A DNA stretch of 64,000 nucleotides from Larix kaempferi (Eukaryota > Streptophyta > Pinopsida > Pinales > Pinaceae), in assembly GCA_027924585.1 (NCBI GenBank), contig BSBM01000809.1, positions 7,039,001 through 7,103,000 on the forward strand. Reading direction: 5' to 3'. Under the pieces are notes generated by a model. The model did no database searches, was not told where the DNA came from, and saw nothing but the letters and a program-made list of their open reading frames with translations. Of the stretch, positions 22,587 to 35,039 are shown in pieces (within the stretch, counting starts at the first letter, position 1; each line of letters starts with the position of its first letter). A program made the translations under genes and the position numbers.

Positions 22587-25500
22587 TGTAACATACCCTT
22601 TAAGCTGGAAAACATTTTTGTGTTTAGAAACATTATGATAACTTTTATTGTAATGTTTATATTGGACAGGTGTCCAAGGATGACTATAATTTGCATAATA
22701 TATTATTATTTAATAAATAAAACAGGAGACAAACACCTAAGAGGACTGTCGAAAGAGTTGTTTCTGATCCACTAGGTGGAATGGAATCTGGGGTAGAAGG
22801 CAATGGACAAGTGGCAGCATCATGATGCAACTAACTAGCTGTTGGTATCAACTCCCTTGAAATGTGGTCATAGTTCCCTGAAATATGGGACTAGAGCTTG
22901 AGGCTCATTTATTCTAAACTGACCACTAAAAGACCTAGGCAGTCTATATAATAGCCATCAAATATTGAACTGAGGTTCATCACTTTTCCTGACGAGGAAA
23001 TTTACCTTGGGGTTTTGCTGTGTTTGCACCCAAGAGATTTGATGAGGGGATATGATGTTGTTGATCATGTTGTGAGTCTGCCAAACTCTTATTGAGTTCA
23101 GGAGGTTGATGCTGAGTGGAGAAGGAATTTTTCAAGAGGTTGATACCGAGTGGAGAAGGTATTTTTTTTTAGTGCCTTGCTTCTACACAGATTCCACCCA
23201 CTTGCTGGATCAGTAATCAAGCTTGGGCGTTCATTAGAAGTTAGCAGTTGAGCTACTTCTTCTGGAGCAGGTTGGGAGGAACAGGCCTACTTGGGTGTTT
23301 GTCGGCCTATCGTCTTTTACAGGTTCTAATGTATTATCTATTTTTAATTACAAGTTTTGTTATATATTTCTGTGTATTTTAAAGTTCTGTTTTCTACTAA
23401 GTTTTTACTGTTTATTTCATCAAGTCATTTTAGTCATTCTGAATATTTTAATGATTCTGTATAAATCAAAATTATTGAATAAATGATCTCTACATTTTTC
23501 CCCATGCAAAACAGAACAGCATCGTACTCTAGTACAGAGATAGATTAAAAATCGATAAGTCTGATAGGCAAATTGCCAAGTGAATGAGAGGATCAAATTA
23601 TTATAATTTCTCAAGTTTCTACTTTCTATTTAATTCCTGCATTTACATTTCAGTACTTTAATTATTAACTATTTTTAGTTAGATGTATTCATAGTTTATA
23701 TACAATATTTCTATTTATAAATATCTTTGTTTTCAAAGTAATTATATTTTTGTTCTAACAGTATAGGATTATTTTATCCATACTCAGCAGTTAAGATGTT
23801 CTAGTTTACACTAGGATAAATAAAGATTTACTTTCAAAATATAGTAGAATGATATTCTTCTACAGACATCAAGTATTTCCTTTTATTTCATGCTCACATT
23901 CATACATTTATTTATATCATATTCACACAGTAAAGATTAAGGTATTTGTTATCTTTGCCACAACCCTAAATAGAGTTATCAATCACTAGTTATAGTAAAC
24001 ATTTCAATTTCCACATCATTACTGTAGATCGAATAGATAGACTTAAAACATCATCTCCAAGGTTTAAAATAACATATGACTGTAGGAGCAAAGTCAAATA
24101 GAACACACAAATTTTATTTGATATCGAAACATATCAACAGTCTTTGTCACTCCATACATTCTAAACTTACCTAACCCTAAATCTTGACTGGTTCATAGTT
24201 GTACCACTTAAAACATTAACATAGTCGAAATGGAGGCATTGGCCGAAACCTATTACATATTTTCAACATCTAACCATCAACTTAATAAACAGTAGCAACG
24301 TTTTTATTCATACATAATTTACATACGGTTTCCTTTTAGAAACATTCATAAACTTACAGTCCAGAACGAAGCACAATAGTAAAGGTACTTTTATAACCTA
24401 GCTTGCACAAACATTGCCATTACATACAAACTATTTAAAATACAATTTATTTCTATGTATTGACTCAATGAGTAACTAGTTTCATACACGGGCCAAGCCC
24501 TTTTATAGCTTGAAATGACACCTCTCCGTCTGTGACGACACTTGTTTCCCTTGGTCGCATGACGACACTTCTTGAGATCAAGTTCAGTCACACAACATGA
24601 CACTTGTGGATTGAGGGGTCATTTGGGATACTAAAAATGGTTGAAATTACCTCACTTCTAACCCATTTGATGATTACAACCCTTGGGAACATTTTTCCAG
24701 ACCAAACCATCTCCTGAAAATGAGCAGAAAAGCTTGTTTTTGGCCATTTTTTCACATGAGCGCTACTCTACCTTAACAAACTAGCGTGTGTACCCTAATC
24801 TAGTGTACAATAGTAGCGCTCAACCTTCTTGAACACTACTCCACTGTGAAATAGTAGCGTACACCCCTGTTTTGGTCAAAATCTCGAAATTTGAGTAAGT
24901 TAAATTGGTTTGGAAGCCTCTTGAGTGGTTATAACTTCTTTTCCTCTTCCTCAATGACTATATAAGGAGGTTAGAAGGGCCATGTGAGGGGACCAAGCCC
25001 AATTAAAAAGTTATGCTGGAGGAATGGAGACCCTCATTCCCCTCTCTTGTGCCTCAGTTTCTCATAAACCCTAGAATAGTTGATTAGAGGTTGGGATCCT
25101 TGGAGAACAGAAGCAGGAGACCTTGAATCTAGGTTTCGTGAAGTGCCAAGCTTGAAGGAAGGTATAACTTTATGTGCTTTCTTTCATTCATTAATAAAGA
25201 TCAAACGTTATTCTCTTTCCAAATATGACCTATTAATGTGTCTCAGATTTTATTACAGTTTGTTTATAATCTGATGTCTTCTTCTATTATGAATATCAGT
25301 CTTATATATGTAGTCAAATGTATTTGAGAAAGGTATCAAGTTGTTTTGCAGGTCTGGGCATTGCGACACTCGATAAGCATTGAAGAGCGAGGGAGGCAAA
25401 GCTAGGATCAACCTTCTGAATAAGGTGCCTATATCTCTAAACCCTAATGTCTTCATTTATTTGTTGTACTTGCATAATGCTTGTAATTCTATCTTTATCA

Positions 25501-27209
25501 CCGTAAGTTTTCTACTGTAACAAAGACTAAGAGTTCAGCTCTTTAATCCTCATGGGTCACGAGTTCAAAACCCTGGCCTCACAACTCTTTTCCTCAATAG
25601 AAAGACCTACAAACCCTTGGCCTGTCGGCCATTGCAGAGCCAAGACTATCAAACAACAAGTTCATAATAAACACGATATTCCAAATGCCAAGTAGGGTTT
25701 AACCAACGCTTTGAAAACCTCACTAGATCGACGGTGGAGATCTATGGTGAAGTTTACAAAACTTACAAACTGTCTATCACAGTAATTGAGCCATCACTAC
25801 CAAAAGCCACGAAGGAGCCAGCTCGACAGCGTTTAAAACTTGTGTCATCTTACAACTCAGTACCCAATTGTTACACCTTGAAACTAGCACATGAACCAAG
25901 TTTACTATGCCATCCACGTTGGACTTCCACTAAACTTGTTAGCTGGGTACATTCAATACAAAAGTTACGGTTACACTTGCCAACCTGCAATGCACATTAA
26001 CGTTCACATCAAAGAGTTAATGCAATAGGGTTACGATTTGGGTAAGGTCGGGACTTATCACCCTTGTAGAAATTAGTTAAGGGTTGGAAGTATTACATAG
26101 GCCACGTAGAATGCATATACTTCAATATAGTTCTCACCAAGACTATATTTAAGGCCACGAAGTTACACACACAATTATAATACTTGGTTAGCATTTCAAT
26201 ACTTTGAATTTAATCCATAATGCTTGTACATAGTTTGTAATAACTTGTATCTATTGCATGTTTCATGTTATCAAATAGATAGCATAGTATCCCATGGTGT
26301 CCATATTAACACACTACTACACAATGCACATTGTTTGCACATAGATAATAAGGTTTGCACATAACTCATATTATTTGCAAAATAGTCATTAAGATTTAAA
26401 GAGTGTAGTATAAAAATAGAAGTCGTAATGTGCATATAGTATCATGTAAGTACCACATAGGGTATTACAAGGCACACCACTCACATTATATAAATGGGAT
26501 AGTGGTTAAAAATGTCAACAAACTCTATTCCTGCAAGGATTAGATAGTAATTCTGTAACACTTTAAAACATACCATAGAGACATACATTATGAACGATTT
26601 TAGACATACACTTACACACCTTATGATGTACGATGAAGGAGAAACATTTCAAACTAACACTATCATCGCAAGTCATAAAACAAGTTAACAAACAATTGTA
26701 CTTAGAATCTCTACGAATTACCACGAAGATAGAAGGTAGGCTATTACATATAGAAAACATGACGGAAAACAAATAAATATGGGTACAACACTGCGATACG
26801 AACATTATAGATCTTCTTTGATAAACTGTTGATTACTCTTTGCAACTTTAATCTCTTACCTATAAATCTATCACAAGTATGAATTCACATGCTTTAGCAC
26901 GAATGCTAAGTAAGCCTCGGGGCATCCATAGGACCCCTTCATAAATCAAACAAAAGTACATTAGTCAAGCAGTGGTATCAACATTCGTAAATAACGACAG
27001 TAGAGATGTGTAGCAGCACAACTAAATATGGATAACATCAAGACTTAAGTAGAAATCTATTTGTCACAAACCCTTACTTAATAAACCAGCATGGCATTGA
27101 ATACAGCAAGATAACATTTCATGCATTGTTCCATTTCCGCATTTATTAAATAGCATTTACTGTCACGTAGAAAAGTTTTAAATTTTTGCGATTTTTCCGG
27201 GATGTTACA
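22587..27209 (+). repeat. 3' LTR of Tekay-B (4.6 kb)
   Basis: Starts TGTAACAT and ends ATGTTACA, a perfect 8-bp terminal inverted repeat. 22587-23393 has no partner in the truncated 5' LTR. There are two TATA candidates: tatataat at 22945-22952 near the left end, and tatatttaagg at about 26143-26153, which is also present in the 5' LTR. The middle is replaced by a foreign LTR-like block (24501-25505). No convincing gene is contained in it. Confidence 0.9.
24501..25505 (+). repeat. Diverged Tat-C-family LTR inside the Tekay-B 3' LTR
   Basis: The block starts ttttatag and contains acacctctccgtctgtga, the gcgctact/agtagcgc hairpin cluster (24758-24864), a tatataagg promoter-like site (about 24960) and the sequence order seen in the Tat-C LTR (29885-30912), but at much lower identity and without its last 60-70 bases. 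It sits in place of the 917 bp that occupy the same spot in the 5' LTR. Confidence 0.75.
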
Positions 27210-28816
27210 CAGACATAGGGCTCTAATGCCAAACCCTTTTGCATTTCGAGCATTCATGTATCCTCAAAAGATCAATAAAATTAGATATAGAGCCGGATGG
27301 CTAAAACATCCCACTAAGACCTCTAGGGCCTGTAAAATTTAATAGAAGTATCTTTTTACAATAGTCCATCCAAATGACGACTTCCAGAACTCAAAACGTG
27401 ACACATCAAAACCAATCGAGCTCATAAGGTTTCCCCTTGGCAAATGCAAAACACCCCACATAAGCGAGAGGAAGAGGTAAGTGAATGTGGACTTTGAACT
27501 TACCCTTTTCATATGCATCCAAGTCTGAGAATGGAGTATCAACCGGAAACCACGTAGGAGCGAAGGATGGACACCTACCTGTCAAACAAATCAACACAAC
27601 TGTCAAAACTCTAGTTCATTATCATATATATTTGAATTAAGTTAGTGAAAGAATTTAGGACTGTATTACCTTCACTTTCTCCATGGCTGCATGCAAAACC
27701 CTCGCGGTGGACTAACCACGAGCCAAGCTCAGGTCAGTACACAGAAACCCTCATACGCTTCCAACTTGCAGACTGAGGAAAACGAGCAGTAACAATAAAA
27801 CCCTCGACAAGGTAGAGACCAAAGTTAAAACCCAGGACTTAGCTAGCGATGTAGACCACGTGCTTTTGATAAATTTCATTAATTTCCACCACCAACCCCA
27901 AGCTTTGATATTAGTTGAAATCTGTATAGTGGTGAGAGCGTTCACAACCAACAAGTAATGAAAATGCAAAGTATGATACAAGGACCAAAGGTAATGTATT
28001 GAGCCAATACTTTGATGGTAATGAAATAGGTTGTGAAGGGTCAACAAGGGATTTAAGCTTCCCACAAAGTATTTTTAAGCTATAATCCTCCAAATGTTCA
28101 TAAACACAAGTATCCCCGTGGTATGAGACTCACGAAATTATCATAGGTAGGCACCTACATAAGTGGACTTGCAGACCAAGAAGAGAAGAATATACGTTAG
28201 CGAAATCGCTAAGTAAGTCAAGAGTTTCATTTATATTACCCCTACCTCTCGGCAACCCTGTCGGGATATCTTGCCTTTGGAACGAGACCCAACATCACAC
28301 CATGGAATCAACCACCACCTATAAAAGTCCATCATTCCTGAATTTATAAGTGAGACTTTAATAAGCATACTTATGAAACTTTTAAGGTTATAAATAAATG
28401 GATTGCAATATTATCCATAGAATTAAGTTGTATCCTTATCATAGAGTTATTTCTACCAACACTTCCGCAAAGTTGTAGATTTTCACAACCGATAAAGCCA
28501 TGATATTTAGGGAGCTGAGGAACCTAAATAGGTAATGAAATAGGAGAAGATTTACATTTGTTACATTCAACACATACGTCCACAAGTGTTAGTTCATACA
28601 TCTCATTCTTATAAAACACTTTCGCAAAGCAGTAGAATCTAAATTCACTAAATACGGATACTTAGGAAAAGGAAGTGAGACTCTTATTTTCTGCAAACAG
28701 GTACTAGTACATTTCTTATTAATTTAGCAGTGTTGAAGTCAATTTTAAATCATTACCTCTGAAAATAGCTACATTAGCAGAAAATTTTAAATTTTTATGA
28801 TTTTTGGGACATTACA
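27210..28816 (+). repeat. 5' LTR tail of Tekay-E
   Basis: 1.6 kb ending gggacattaca, two bases before a primer-binding site, as in Tekay-B. No second copy exists in the window. No gene is visible; the short open frames on the minus strand (27339-28093) have no recognisable content. Confidence 0.65.
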
Positions 28817-28818
28817 AG

Positions 28819-28832
28819 TGGTATTAGAGCCC
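28819..28832 (+). promoter_or_regulatory. Primer-binding site of Tekay-E
   Basis: TGGTATTAGAGCCC, a one-base variant of the initiator tRNA-Met complement (C to T), two bases after the LTR end. Confidence 0.8.
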
Positions 28833-28999
28833 AGTTACAAAAACTAAGTGAACTATTGGGCTCATTACAAACATCCGCTGCAGATACACAACAGGAAGAA
28901 ACATACATTCACATTCTATTTTGTTTTATGAATAAACTAACATAATTTTCTATTCTCTATGCTTATATAACATTTCAGGTACAAACACTGTCTAGAAAA

Positions 29000-29884
29000 A
29001 TGAATGCAAAATAGGGCAGTAGCATTCAACGAAATCTGGACTCACCACCCCGAGAGCAAGAGGTGGTGGTCGAACTAAACTCAGATTGGAGACAATCTAT
29101 GCAAAACCTACAGGTAGAGTTTCGAAGCTTCCGAGATGAAAATATGCATGAAAGAAGAGAACAGTAGGCCATAAATGAGGCACTACTTCAGACCTTAACA
29201 AAGGATAACCCTCTCGGACAGCCCACACTCTCAATCAACACCTCCAAAAAAGGGGACAGTCACACAAAAAGGAATTCCATCCCTAAGGGAGAAGAGCAAG
29301 GAGAACACATACCTAAATCAATGGAAAGAGATTGTAAGAGCTCTTCCAATGATGAGGGTCCACCATCTCCTTACAAGAAAAGGATGAAGAGTGATGACAG
29401 TCTGCAAGGAGAGTTTAGGAAGATAAGAGCCCCAACTTATGAAGGAGAAATCAAATCTGGGGAGAAGGATGAATACTGGCTAGTAGGGATGAACAAATAA
29501 TTCAAAGTTCATAATTACTCCAGTGAAATGCAAGCCCGACTCGCCATATACAACCTAAATGGTAAAGCAGCCAGATGGTGGCGGGAATTGAAACAAACTA
29601 AAGGACAAGAATTAAGGGACATGACCTGGGATACTTTCAGCACAATATTCCAGGACAAGTATATGTTTGAAAGATTCTTCGACAAGAAAATAAAAGAATT
29701 CCATGAGTTAAAGATGGGCTCCCCGACTATGGAAGCTTTCATAAACCGATTCTTAGACTTGCTACACTATGTTCCTTACATCAAAGATGAAAAGGTCAAA
29801 ATACAACAGTTCTTGGGAGGGCTGCCACCAAACTTTAGAGAAAAGATAGACTTTGAAATGACCAAAACCCTTGATGTAACCCTA
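29000..29884 (+). pseudogene. Tekay-E gag, 5' part
   Basis: ATG at 29000 with stops at about 29012, 29168 and 29498; the longest open stretch starts at 29528. It has the same plan as the Tekay-B Gag: coiled N-terminus, basic/serine linker (KSSSNDEGPPSPYKKRMK), KIRAPTYEGE, AARWWRELK, WDTFSTIFQDKY, then DLLHYVPYIKDEKVKIQQFLGGLPP. The frame is cut at 29884 by Tat-C and resumes at 57560 in the same frame. Confidence 0.82.
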
Positions 29885-30912
29885 TGTTATAGGTCAAACC
29901 TGCACCTCTCCGTCTGTGATCACCTCGAACTATTGATCACACAAAAGGACAACTCGGATGGAGGCGCATGTTGACCTTAGATGAGATCTTGACCTACTCC
30001 ACCTCCTTACAAGCTGACAAAACCCTAAAAAATGTCATTTTGAGACATGAGCGCTACTCTACCTCAATAGACTAGCGCCTGTACCCTACTCCAGTGTGCA
30101 ATAGTAGCGCTCAAGCCTCATGGGCTCTACTCCTCTTGAATAGAGTAGCGTACAACATTTAAACAATGTTGAGCGCTAGTTTAAAAAAACTATAGTAGTG
30201 CCCTGGGCGCTACTCCACTGTGAAATAGTAGCGTACACCTCAAAAGATGATTAAAAAATAATTAATTTCACGAAGAGGATTAGTTGCAGTTGGTTTCCCA
30301 ACTTCCCCAACTTCCTCCATGACCATCTCTTGACCTGAACTGTTTCCCTTGTCCTATAAATACAACGAGGAATGAAGAGAGGGGTTAGACATGAATGATA
30401 TTGAGAGACCTTTAAAGAGAAGCTGTGTTGAAGGAGGTTATGCTGGAAGATTTCCAAGCCAGAGAAGAGTAGGAGCCCAGGATCAGGTTGTAGGAGCATG
30501 CTGTAAAGTTAAGTATATTTTGTATCATCAAGTTGCATTTGACAATGAAAGGTTGAAGCATTTTTCTTGTCCCAAATCAAGTGTTCATTAAGTTATGTAC
30601 TTGTTTGGATCTATTCTAGTTAATATTTGATGTTTAAATTGCTTTATCCATTTCATCATTATATATTATCGAAGATACGTTGAGAAAGGTATTGTGTTGT
30701 AGGTTTACCGAACGGGAGGTTGACTTGAGGATCGAGCACAAGATTGAATAAGAGCCAGGATCGAACTTCATTCAAAAAAGGTGTGTTCTCAAGACCTATA
30801 ACCTATGTCCATTCATAAACATCTCTGTAACATAGTAAGTATGCTTACCTGTCATCCCTTTTAAGTTGATAACGTCTGTTTCCTCGTTATAGGGTAGTTT
30901 TTCCCACCAACA
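29885..30912 (+). repeat. 5' LTR of Tat-C (1028 bp)
   Basis: Starts TGTTATAGG and ends CCAACA. TATAAATA at 30355-30362 is the likely promoter. The hairpin-motif cluster occupies 30050-30237. The LTR differs from the 3' copy at several percent of sites plus small indels. Confidence 0.93.
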
Positions 30913-30915
30913 TAT

Positions 30916-30933
30916 TGGCGACTCCACTGGGGA
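30916..30933 (+). promoter_or_regulatory. Primer-binding site of Tat-C (tRNA-Arg type)
   Basis: TGGCGACTCCACTGGGGA matches the complement of the 3' end of plant tRNA-Arg with one change, three bases after the LTR. A tRNA-Arg primer is known for Ogre elements. Confidence 0.82.
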
Positions 30934-32070
30934 GTGTTATCTTTCTGCTCTAGGAAACCCTTCTTGTTTTTCTTTCCAGTACTTTATAACTCTTTCAATC
31001 CTCTGAGAAGTCCTGTAGGTATCCTCTGTTTGCTTCTCCCTGTTTGATTTCAGTCTTTTGTATCTTTTCAAAGTCAATTTTTGACTCTTTAAGACCTAAG
31101 CGCTACTCTGTTATACATACAGTAGTGCCCGTACGCTAGTCTGTGTTCATACAATAGCACCCACCTATCTTTGAGCGCTTGTTTCCCTACTGTACAGTAG
31201 GGTACATTCCTGTAACTTCCTGTCAAAGGTTAGGTTGAGTTTTATGCCTTCTTAGGTGGTTTTTTTACTTTGTTTTAGGTCTCCTTGACTGGTTTTTTAG
31301 GTCTGCAACTTTTCTTTGATTCTCAGAACCTTTCTTTGAGTCTTTTTGCCATCTTTAGATCACTTGCTTACTTGTGGAATGTTTGGTCCATTTATAACTC
31401 TTTTTGAAGACTAGGCTTTGTTCCTTAGTGAGTACTCCTGCTTATCATTGCCCTGATGGTGTGTTGCTGACCTACGAACCTGCATGCTTTGCATTGGCTG
31501 TTTGTGGCAACATTTGTTTTCTCTTTACCCATATTATCCTTTGTTTTAGGGTTTGGTCCATTTTGGAGCCTTTGGGGTGTCTTCCAAACTTGTTGAGTTC
31601 CAACTTTCCTTGAATTTTTGTCTTTTCCAGTATCAAGTGTGTTTAGAGTGCTTTAGCTTACTTCATTTCTCAGTCCTTGTGTTAGTAGGGTGGTTGTTAT
31701 CTTGCTTGCCTACCATTTGCTTGGCATAGTGGTCTTATTAGGGTTTGATGCTTTGGGTCAGTCCTTTTGTGTTTGATTCCCATTTTTGAGCATCCTTCTC
31801 CTTTGTTTTCTCTCCACTTTGCTTCTGAGTGTGAAGGCTTTTTCTTTTGCAAAAAACCTATAGGACAAGTCTTTGTTGAGCTAGTGTTTTGATAGTTGTA
31901 AGCTTAGGAGCCATTTTTAGCCATACTTACACATTGTGCATAAGTCTTATTTGTTTTCCATGTTTATAGTTCTTTTTCATTTATAATAAGAGAAAAAGAA
32001 AAGTTTTGGCAGCTTAGGGTTAGTAAGGCTTATATTTTTTTTGCAAGATAGCATAGGTTATTTTGTTTAT
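30934..32070 (+). other. Untranslated leader of Tat-C, left part
   Basis: No coding signal; T-rich leader RNA region between primer site and gag. It contains a second cluster of the GCGCTACT-type motifs at 31100-31206. Interrupted at 32070 by Tat-D, and continues at 47731. Confidence 0.7.
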
Positions 32071-33053
32071 TGTTATGTAGAATTTTGTCCTACGGATAAG
32101 CCAAAACTCTCTTAACTTTAAAGCAGACTTTAAACTAACCTTAAAGCAAGAAACAAGTCAAAACAAATGCTACCTTGAATCCCTAGATCTAACAAACATC
32201 TCAAGATTAAAATGCTAGAAAGAGTAGAAGAAGTTTAACTAACCTTCTATCCAGACGCTTGTTTTTGTAGTTGCTCCAATCTCCAAGCCCTCACAAATGA
32301 ACCTGTCAAAATGGAACCAAGACACAAGAACGCACTATTCTCTAGCAACCAGAAACATGAGTTAGAATCTAAATCTATGAAAGATACAAATCATATCATT
32401 AAAACAAGATTAACACAAATGATTTGGGAAAACAAGACAAGTTATTCCATTACAACTTGAAGAATACTTACAAAAGGTGCTTGATGTCCAAGCCAATCCT
32501 CCAGCTCCAAGTGTCTTCTCCTCTAGCTATCTCCACAATGCTGTAAGACCATAAGTTTGGTACTCTCAAGAGTCCTCCCCCTTTCCCAATGGAATGCCTC
32601 TCTTTTATAGTGAATGGTGAGGTTAACCAACAAAAGAGATGGGTGGATCTAAGGAGAGATAAGTGGATCAGGGTTTCTAATCGAAGGAGATGAGTTGAGA
32701 TCGAATCAGGGACCCCAATCTTCCATTATCTTCGAAAATTCAAAATCCCACAAGCCAAGGGAAAAAGGCTATTAAAAGAGTACCGCGTTCTGAAAAGACT
32801 GCAGAACGCGGTACTGCCGCGTCTTGGGGAAAGAGCATAGCGCGGTAGTGTCTAGTACTGCGTTTTGATAAACTAGCAAGGAGCGGTAGTGTATGTGGAT
32901 AAAGTCTAAGGTGGGTCAAAACTTGTCAGGGTAGATTCACCTTCAAGGTTGACTCATCATCTGTCTCTTCTGGATGGTTTAAAACAGTAGGGAAAGTGTC
33001 ATCAACTCGTTTTGTGATGGAGATGCGACACTGTGAAACATAGAGGTATAACA
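32071..33053 (-). repeat. 3' LTR of Tat-D
   Basis: On the minus strand it starts TGTTATACC and ends CATAACA. A TATAAAAG box reads on the minus strand at 32602-32609. A perfect 12-bp inverted repeat (arms 32781-32792 and 32802-32813, 9-base loop) contains the TACCGCG motif. Confidence 0.95.
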
Positions 33054-33066
33054 GATGCCCCCTAAA
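33054..33066 (-). promoter_or_regulatory. Polypurine tract of Tat-D
   Basis: On the minus strand TTTAGGGGGCATC directly precedes the TG of the 3' LTR. Confidence 0.8.
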
Positions 33067-34995
33067 GTGTGAGGTCAGAAGGGACTGATGGCCGAAAGAC
33101 TTTACGAATATAATGTGCAGAGATAGCATCGAGGAGAGCGACACTGAGCTGAAATAGAAACAAAGTGTTAGATATACCACCGAGGCGGGCATTCCCATGC
33201 TCGGAAACAGATGACTCAAAGCATGGCTGCCGACTAATACATTGCAGATCCATGAGTACTAAGATGATGTAGACTATGGACAGATCATGGCTACTATGAA
33301 CAATTGTAGATCCATGAGACAATAATAACACAGCCACGACCAATACAATAAGTGGATCTGTGTGACAATACAAGGGACATCTCCATCGCAGCCTGGACGC
33401 AGTCGAGATACAGCGATGCGCCCAGGGTCTTCTACCCGATCGCAAAAGATACGAATCTAACCATGTGATTACAAGGTGTTGAAGTCGAACATGGTAGAAA
33501 CCATTTGATTACCGGTCAATGATGTGGACCGTTAACAAATGCGAGGGAGATCACCAATGATGACGATGATTCCCAAGGTATCAATAGTACATCTCAACGA
33601 AATGCGAATGAATGAGTTGATGTCGAGCATCCGAGAGATCGCTTGATCAGAGGTCAATGATGTAAACCTACTGTCAAACACGAGGAAACCTGCCATTGAG
33701 GCATGCAGGTACCAAGGTACTAATGGTTGATCTCTAAGTCTAATTCCCGGATAGTGATTTGGTGTCGACAGGAATAGACTCGTCGAAGGTGGGCCATGAT
33801 GATTCCCACATCATCGACACGAAATCGGCACAGATGATAAGATGATGAAGCAATGGAGTATGTATTGACACAGCGGAGGCCTGACACAATGAATGACTCG
33901 AAACAATGCAACCCTTTGAACATATAACTACATGTAACAGGACTCGGCAACAGGGATTATTGACAAAATAGAGGATAGACACCGGATGAGTGGGCTCGTG
34001 GACAGGGAGATGACTCATGATGATGACCATAACTCAGTGAAAAAATGGATACCCAATATAGACAAGAGACGGACACATGCCATGTTCAAAGGTAACGACT
34101 GACAAGCTGCCATAGATAAACTTGACTTATCCCCGCATATTTCCCCGACATGATGGACGAGTACCTCTTTCTTGTTTTGCGAGCTTGAAGAGGATAACAG
34201 ATGCTCGGTGTAGCTCATCTCATAGATGAGTCCAATCTCACATGTTTTATGAACCTGAGAAAGGAGGGGTTCGTCCCAAAGTGGGTCCTTCGATGTTGAC
34301 ATTTTAACGAGTCCAAGGAAGGAAAACTCGGTAGTTTTTCATATTTAGAGAGCCTGAAAAACTTAAAGGAAGCTCCATAATGTACTTTTTCGTAAAATTT
34401 AGTCCCTCGATGCTGAAAAAGTGTAAAACAATTCCCGAGAGAACTCTCCCAGCCGAGATTGACTGAGGTATACCTTTCTCGTAAATAGTCTAGACGGGCC
34501 GAAAAAGGGGTAACCTATCACCGAATAGACGACCTTTCAAATACTTTTACAAGTGTGAAAGAGTCAAGATCACTTTGCAATCTTTTCAATTTTAAGGAGT
34601 CTGAAAAGAGCTTAACTATGGACTCCTATGGTCTTTTTCGTAATTTTAAATTATTCTGGTCCGAAAAAAGAATAAAATACAACCAGGATAATACTTTCCT
34701 CATCGTTTAACGAGCATGAGTAAAGCTGACTGTACTCGACACCATTTACTTGAGTTTGACAAGCACGACACGGGTGTAAAAGCGCTTGGAATCTTTTTCA
34801 AGTTTTAAATCCAGAGCACGAAAAAGATAAAGTGGGCTCGAAATGAAGGTCAAACTATGAATAAACACCAGTGTGAATGTATCGCATTTTTACCGAGGAT
34901 CCTGTCAATAAATGCTCAAAAACTGGACATTAGCAATGTGAACAAGGGTTTATTTCAACTATTTAAAATAGTAATTAATTAATTTAAAAAAAAAA
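33067..34995. other. Non-coding 3' region of Tat-D
   Basis: About 1.9 kb with no supportable gene on either strand. A loose repeat with a period of roughly 135-140 bp is visible around 33510-33730 (ggtcaatgatgt ... caaggta(t/c)(c/t)aatag). From about 34150 to 34830 variants of 'gagcctgaaaaa' and 'ctttttcgtaa' recur. It lies upstream of the antisense gene promoter and may be its 5' flank. Confidence 0.55.
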
Positions 34996-35007
34996 AATGT
35001 GAAAAAA

Positions 35008-35016
35008 TGCTATATA
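35008..35016 (+). promoter_or_regulatory. TATA box for the antisense gene in Tat-D
   Basis: gctatataagga on the plus strand, about 140 bases before the predicted first splice donor, at a suitable place to start the antisense transcript. The sequence is a good match but the promoter role is inferred. Confidence 0.5.
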
Positions 35017-35039
35017 AGGAATGGTAAAAATAGAAATTA

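Larger units (their letters stand above)
7186..27209 (+). mobile_element. Tekay-B: Ty3/gypsy chromovirus with very long LTRs
   Basis: In order: truncated 5' LTR (7186-10909), tRNA-iMet-type primer site (10912), gag split by Copia-2, zinc knuckle, protease, RT, RNase H, integrase, chromodomain-like end, polypurine tract and a full 3' LTR (22587-27209, 4,623 bp) with perfect 8-bp terminal inverted repeats TGTAACAT...ATGTTACA. The long LTR, iMet primer site and chromodomain-like C-terminus point to the Tekay/Del lineage. The coding frame is the same throughout (all codon starts divisible by three) but has several stops and an internal deletion, so this copy is not autonomous. The first 811 bases of the LTR are missing at the 5' copy, where element F abuts. 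Confidence 0.88.
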
